Of a stretch of 64,000 nucleotides of DNA, positions 60,421-64,000 are shown in pieces (position 1 is the stretch's first letter; every line of letters starts with the position of its first letter). The notes under the pieces are model-generated. The model worked only from the letters and a program-made list of their open reading frames with translations. It had not been told where the DNA came from and searched no databases. The position numbers were made by a program, and so were the translations under genes. The DNA lies in contig NZ_MLYO01000033.1 of the NCBI RefSeq assembly GCF_001866665.1, forward strand, positions 95,230 to 159,229, in the 5' to 3' direction. This DNA is from Streptomyces monashensis. Its GTDB lineage: Bacteria > Actinomycetota > Actinomycetes > Streptomycetales > Streptomycetaceae.

Positions 60421-61704
60421 ATGAATACCGCAGGTCACTCGGAAGCAAAGGCGCACCGAGGCCTGGAACTCACGCCGTTCCGAGGCCTTCGCTACGACCC
60501 CGAACGGGTCGGCAGCCTCGCCTCCGTCACGTCCCCGCCGTACGACGTCGTCGTCCGCCCCGACGGGGTGCACCACCTCCAGTCCGCCGACCCGCACAAC
60601 ATCGTCCGGCTGATCCTGCCCGAGGCCGGCACCCCGAGTGCCCGCACCGCGCAGGCGGCCGAGACCCTGCGCCGCTGGCTCGCCGAGGGCATCCTCACCA
60701 TGGATCCGGAACCCGGCCTGTACGTCTACGAGCAGAGAGACGGCGACGGCATGCTCCAGCGCGGTGTCATCGGCGCGCTGCGGATCTCGGAGCCGGCCGA
60801 GGGCGTGGTGCTGCCGCACGAGGACGTCATGCCGCCCGTCGTCGCCGACCGCGCGGACCTGATGCGCGCCACGCGCGCGAACCTGGAACCGCTCCTGCTG
60901 ACCTACCGCGGCAACGGGACGACCGCCGAGGTCGTCGAGCGCACGGCGGAGCGGCCCCCGCTGCTCTCCACGACCACCGAGGACGGCTTCCACCACCGCC
61001 TGTGGTCGCTCACCGACCCCGCCGAGCTGACCCTGGTCCAGAACGACCTCTCCCGGCACCAGGCCCTGATCGCCGACGGCCACCACCGCTGGGCCACCTA
61101 CCGGCTGCTCCGCGCGGAGCAGCCCTCCCCCAGCCCCTGGGACTACGGCCTGGTCCTCCTCGTCGACACCGCCCGCTACCCGCTGCGCGTCCGCGCCATC
61201 CACCGCCTGCTGCACGGTCTGCCGGTCGCGGACGCGCTGGCCGCCGTGGAGGGCCTGTTCCGGGTACGGCGGCTCGACGCGCCGCTGGCCGAGGCCCTCG
61301 ACGTGCTCGCGGACGCGACCTGCACCGGCAACGCCTTCCTGCTGGCCGGCGACGGCGCCTTCCACCTGCTCGACCACCCGGACCCGGATCTGCTGGCCCG
61401 CACGATCCCGGCCGACCGCCCGGCCGCCTGGCGCTCCCTGGACGCCACCGTCCTGCACGCCACGCTCCTCGAGCACGTCTGGCACATCCCCGAGGACTCC
61501 CCCGCCGACATCGCGTACATCCACGACACGGCCGCGACGGTCGCCAAGGCGGAGCGCGACGGCGGTACGGCCGTCCTGATGCACCCCGTCCGCGAGGAGG
61601 TCGTACGGGACCTGGCCCGCCAGGGTGTCACCATGCCGCGCAAGTCGACGTCCTTCGGCCCGAAGCCGGCGACAGGGCTGGTCCTGCGGGCGCTGGGGAC
61701 CTGA
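60421..61704 (+). CDS. DUF1015 family protein
   Basis: This 427-residue protein has the DUF1015 signature: PFRGLRYDPERVGSLASVTSPPYDVV at the N-terminus, HNIVRLILPE, GVIGALRI, VLPHEDVMP, and ALIADGHHRWATYRLL near residue 220, ending PRKSTSFGPKPATGLVLR. The family is called SerC-linked or Smlt-like; the activity is not established. The ATG at 60421 lies six bases after a TACGAT box, so the transcript is probably leaderless. It is divergent from the HAD gene. A strong terminator follows. Confidence 0.9.
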   Translation: MNTAGHSEAKAHRGLELTPFRGLRYDPERVGSLASVTSPPYDVVVRPDGVHHLQSADPHNIVRLILPEAGTPSARTAQAAETLRRWLAEGILTMDPEPGLYVYEQRDGDGMLQRGVIGALRISEPAEGVVLPHEDVMPPVVADRADLMRATRANLEPLLLTYRGNGTTAEVVERTAERPPLLSTTTEDGFHHRLWSLTDPAELTLVQNDLSRHQALIADGHHRWATYRLLRAEQPSPSPWDYGLVLLVDTARYPLRVRAIHRLLHGLPVADALAAVEGLFRVRRLDAPLAEALDVLADATCTGNAFLLAGDGAFHLLDHPDPDLLARTIPADRPAAWRSLDATVLHATLLEHVWHIPEDSPADIAYIHDTAATVAKAERDGGTAVLMHPVREEVVRDLARQGVTMPRKSTSFGPKPATGLVLRALGT

Positions 61705-61719
61705 GCCGGCGGCAACGCG

Positions 61720-61755
61720 AAAGAGGGCAGACCCCCGCTGGGGCCTGCCCTCTTT
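61720..61755. terminator. Bidirectional terminator
   Basis: AAAGAGGGCAGACCCC pairs with GGGGCCTGCCCTCTTT (one mismatch) around a four-base loop, ending in TTTT on the plus strand. It serves the DUF1015 gene and the convergent repeat-protein gene. Confidence 0.87.
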
Positions 61756-61768
61756 TCAGTGACGGACG

Positions 61769-63682
61769 TCAGTCCTTGTCAGCGGCTTCGTCGGCAATCT
61801 CGTCGCCGTCCTCGCCACCATGGTTCTCCTCGGACTCCGAGGCCTTCGCAGCCTCGCCGTCGCTCTCGTCCAGGGCGTCGACGAACTCCACGCCGTCCAG
61901 CTCGGCGAGCCGGTCCGAGGCGTCGGTGCTGCCGTCCCGGTCGGCCTCGACGGCCTTGGCGAACCACTCGCGCGCCTCGCCGTCCCGGCCGGCGGCCAGC
62001 AGGGCGTCGGCGTAGGCGTAGCGCAGCCGGGCGGTCCACGGCTGCACCGAGTTGGAGGCCAGCTCGGGGCTCTGGAGGGTCACGATGGCCGCGTCCAGCT
62101 GGTCCATGTCACGCCGGGCACCGGCCGCGACCAGGCGCATCTCGACCTGACCGGCCTTGTCCAGCTTGTGCACCTCGGGGGCACCGGCCATGTCCAGCGC
62201 CTTCTCCGGCCGCCCGAGCCCACGCTCGCAGTCGGCCATCACCGGCCACAGCTCCACGGTGCCGGTCATCCGCCGGGCGGCCCGGAACTCGGCCAGGGCC
62301 TCGCTGTACTTCTGGTTCGCGTACGCGGCGAACCCGGCGGCCTCGCGTACGGCGGCCACGCGGGACGCCAGGCGCAGGGCCACCCTGGAGTAGCCGTAGG
62401 CGCCCTCGGGGTCCTCGTCGATGAGCCGGGCGACCATCACCAGGTTCCTGGCGACGTCCTCGGCGAGCGTCTTGGGCAGGCTCAGGAGCTCCTGCCGCAC
62501 GTCCTTGTCGATCTCGTCGCCGGTGACGTCCTCCGGGATGGGCAGCCGCTTGATCGGCTCCCGGTCCCGGTCACGCTCCCGCTCGTCACGGAAGCGGCCG
62601 CCGCCGCGGTTGTCGTCACGGCGTCCGTAGCCGCCCCGGTCGTCACGGCGGTCATCACGGCGGAAGCCACCGGGCCGGCCACCGCGGTCGTCCCGACGGG
62701 GCCCACGACCACCGCGGTCGTCCCGGCCCCGGAACCCGCCGCGCTCACCGCGCTCGCCACGGTTGTCGTCCCGACGGAAACCGCCACGCTCGTCACCGCG
62801 CCGGTCGTCACCGCGTCGGTCGTCACGGCGGTCGTCGCGGCGTCCGTAGCCACCGCGGTCGTCGTCACGGCGGAAGGCCGGACGGTCGCCGCCACGGTCG
62901 TCCCGACGGAACCCGCCCCGGTCGTCACGGCGGTCGTCACGACGCGGCCCACGATCCCGGTCGTCCCGCTGGAACGCCGGACGCGCACCCCGGTCCCCCT
63001 CACGACGGTCATCCCTACGACCGCCAAAACCACCCCGGTCACCACGGTCACCACGGTCACCGAAACCACCACGACGATCGTCACGACGGTCATCACGGCG
63101 ATCGTCACGACGGAAGCCACCACGCTCGCGATCGCCGGAGTAGCCACCACCCCGGTTGTCGTCGCGGCGGCCGTAGCCGCGTCGGTCGTCACCGCGTCGG
63201 TCGTCACGGCGGTCGTCGCGGCGTCCGTAGCCACCGCGGTCGTCGTCACGGCGGAAGGCCGGACGGTCGCCGCCACGGTCGTCCCGACGGAACCCGCCCC
63301 GGTCGTCACGGCGGTCGTCACGACGCGGCCCACGATCCCGGTCGTCCCGCTGGAACGCCGGACGCGCACCCCGGTCCCCCTCACGACGGTCATCCCTACG
63401 ACCGCCAAAACCACCCCGGTCACCACGCTCACCGAAACCACCACGACGATCGTCACGACGGTCATCACGGCGATCGTCACGACGGAAGCCACCACGCTCG
63501 CGATCGCCGGAGTAGCCACCACCCCGGTTGTCGTCGCGGCGGCCGTAACCACCCCGGTCATCACGACGGTCGCTGCCACGGCGGTCGTTGTCGCGGCGGT
63601 AGCCACCGCGGTCGCCGCGGTCACCACTGTCCCGTCGCCGCTGGTCGCGCTCCGGTCGGTCGTCGGGAGAGTTGGTGGACAT
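61769..63682 (-). CDS. Arg/Asp/Gly-repeat protein with conserved helical C-terminus
   Basis: This 637-residue protein is two parts. Residues about 10-400 are dominated by Arg, Asp and Gly (RRDDRRDD, GGFRRDDR, GGYGRRDD), an RGG-like, probably unstructured and possibly RNA-binding region. Residues about 415-600 form an ordered helical domain (DVTGDEIDKDVRQELLSLPKTLAEDVARNLVMVARLIDEDPEGAYGYSRVALRLASRVAAVREAAGFAAYANQKYSEALAEFRAARRM), with TPR-like repeats. An acidic tail ends it. AGGAG precedes the ATG at 63682. It sits next to the 5S rRNA gene, transcribed the same way. Function unknown. Confidence 0.82.
   Translation of the reverse strand: MSTNSPDDRPERDQRRRDSGDRGDRGGYRRDNDRRGSDRRDDRGGYGRRDDNRGGGYSGDRERGGFRRDDRRDDRRDDRRGGFGERGDRGGFGGRRDDRREGDRGARPAFQRDDRDRGPRRDDRRDDRGGFRRDDRGGDRPAFRRDDDRGGYGRRDDRRDDRRGDDRRGYGRRDDNRGGGYSGDRERGGFRRDDRRDDRRDDRRGGFGDRGDRGDRGGFGGRRDDRREGDRGARPAFQRDDRDRGPRRDDRRDDRGGFRRDDRGGDRPAFRRDDDRGGYGRRDDRRDDRRGDDRRGDERGGFRRDDNRGERGERGGFRGRDDRGGRGPRRDDRGGRPGGFRRDDRRDDRGGYGRRDDNRGGGRFRDERERDRDREPIKRLPIPEDVTGDEIDKDVRQELLSLPKTLAEDVARNLVMVARLIDEDPEGAYGYSRVALRLASRVAAVREAAGFAAYANQKYSEALAEFRAARRMTGTVELWPVMADCERGLGRPEKALDMAGAPEVHKLDKAGQVEMRLVAAGARRDMDQLDAAIVTLQSPELASNSVQPWTARLRYAYADALLAAGRDGEAREWFAKAVEADRDGSTDASDRLAELDGVEFVDALDESDGEAAKASESEENHGGEDGDEIADEAADKD
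62803..63549. repeat. Near-identical ~375-bp tandem duplication
   Basis: The segment from 62803 to about 63178 is repeated from 63184 to about 63549 with an offset of 381 bases. The copies differ mainly by a 9-base unit (one extra GGTCACCAC in the first copy, near 63045-63060) and a few end bases, and stay in frame. Smaller Arg/Asp codon repeats lie inside. High nucleotide identity suggests a recent duplication or concerted evolution. Confidence 0.85.
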
Positions 63683-63724
63683 GGTGACTCCTGTCTTCGG
63701 TACCGCAAGCATTGTAAAAACAAA

Positions 63725-63765
63725 AGGACCCCTGGTCCCAGCTGAACGCTGGGACCAGGGGTCCT
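63725..63765 (-). terminator. Intrinsic terminator of the rRNA operon
   Basis: AGGACCCCTGGTCCCAGC pairs perfectly (18 bp) with GCTGGGACCAGGGGTCCT around a five-base loop. On the minus strand it is followed by a T-rich tract, giving a classic rho-independent terminator just past 5S. Confidence 0.93.
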
Positions 63766-63774
63766 CCAAAGATT

Positions 63775-63893
63775 GTTCGGCGGCGTCCTACTCTCCCACA
63801 GGGTCCCCCCTGCAGTACCATCGGCGCTGTGAGGCTTAGCTTCCGGGTTCGGAATGTAACCGGGCGTTTCCCTCACGCTATGACCACCGAAAC
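63775..63893 (-). rRNA. rrf: 5S ribosomal RNA
   Basis: The minus strand from 63893 reads GTTTCGGTGGTCATAGCG, continues GGGAAACGCCCGGTTACA and TTCCGAACCCGGAAGCTAAG, and ends GGACGCCGCCGAAC. The two ends pair as helix I. About 119 bases, typical of Streptomyces 5S. Confidence 0.96.
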
Positions 63894-64000
63894 CCTAATG
63901 GTTTCGAGCGAACAAGCACACTCTGTAGTTATGTGTTCTGCTCAAAGCCGGCAACGGTCGTTGCCTCAGAACTAACACAGTGGACGCGAGCAACTGAGGA
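63894..64000 (-). other. 23S-5S rRNA spacer (partial)
   Basis: The 107 bases to the window edge are upstream of 5S on the minus strand and show no 23S end I could recognise, so this is probably internal spacer. It contains a perfect inverted repeat GGCAACGGTCGTTGCC at about 63951-63966, a possible processing hairpin. Confidence 0.65.

Noticed and set aside
62803..63549. Possible CRISPR-like repeat array
   Set aside because: The repeats are codons for Arg/Asp/Gly within one frame, differ in length and have no constant spacers; no cas genes are near.

Overview
The window is very GC-rich, uses GTG and TTG starts freely, and has Streptomyces hallmarks: streptogrisin proteases, a SepF paralogue, a secreted Rpf protein, DUF5685, and many likely leaderless promoters. 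I read it as a Streptomyces chromosome core segment. From memory the gene order resembles the S. coelicolor SCO17xx region, but I could not check this.

Layout. 0-4.7 kb: DUF72, GntR, tandem GNAT, DUF402, a frameshifted methyltransferase, a 44-residue protein and a secreted lipase. 4.9-9.4 kb: an SOS-type mutasome, with dnaE2 and a Y-family polymerase overlapping by 4 bases behind a near-consensus LexA box. 9.5-11.8 kb: two streptogrisin-type secreted proteases. 12-16.2 kb: an unusually short LLM flavoprotein, an FAD/NAD(P)-binding protein, a possible leader peptide and a DUF5685 protein with an extreme Cys tail. 16.5-25.8 kb: SepF-like protein, acyl-CoA dehydrogenase, MFS exporter, PIG-V-like and PAP2 membrane enzymes, I78 inhibitor, Rpf and two uncharacterised proteins. 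25.9-30.4 kb, minus strand: der, plsC-like, cmk, tyrA, aroH, mostly translationally coupled. 30.5-33.4 kb: Rieske lipoprotein, two COG3541-type nucleotidyltransferases, a MITE-like element and a decayed ADP-ribosylglycohydrolase. 33.4-39.6 kb, minus strand: rluB, scpB, scpA, a ParA partner, parA, ald. 39.8-44.4 kb: P-loop/TPR protein, NUDIX hydrolase, pyrG. 45-49.9 kb: GH15, FAD oxidase, PucR regulator. 49.9-55.9 kb, minus strand: tlyA, nadK, recN, MraY-like protein, GT4. 56-61.7 kb: SCP2 protein, iron-boxed siderophore ABC genes, HAD phosphatase, DUF1015. 61.8-64 kb: a protein with an Arg/Asp/Gly repeat region carrying a ~380-bp tandem duplication, then the 3' end of an rRNA operon (5S) on the minus strand.

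How the genes fit together. Most of the window is housekeeping: ribosome and RNA modification (der, rluB, tlyA, 5S), nucleotides (cmk, pyrG, nadK), tyrosine synthesis (tyrA, aroH), chromosome organisation (scpAB, parA), DNA repair (recN, dnaE2) and iron uptake. Neighbouring minus-strand genes overlap repeatedly by 4 bases (ATGA, GTGA or TTGA), which suggests coupled translation. The accessory signals are the nucleotidyltransferase/ADP-ribosylglycohydrolase cluster with its pseudogene and MITE, the ParA/partner pair beside condensin genes, the Cys-rich DUF5685 locus and the repeat-bearing protein next to the rRNA operon.
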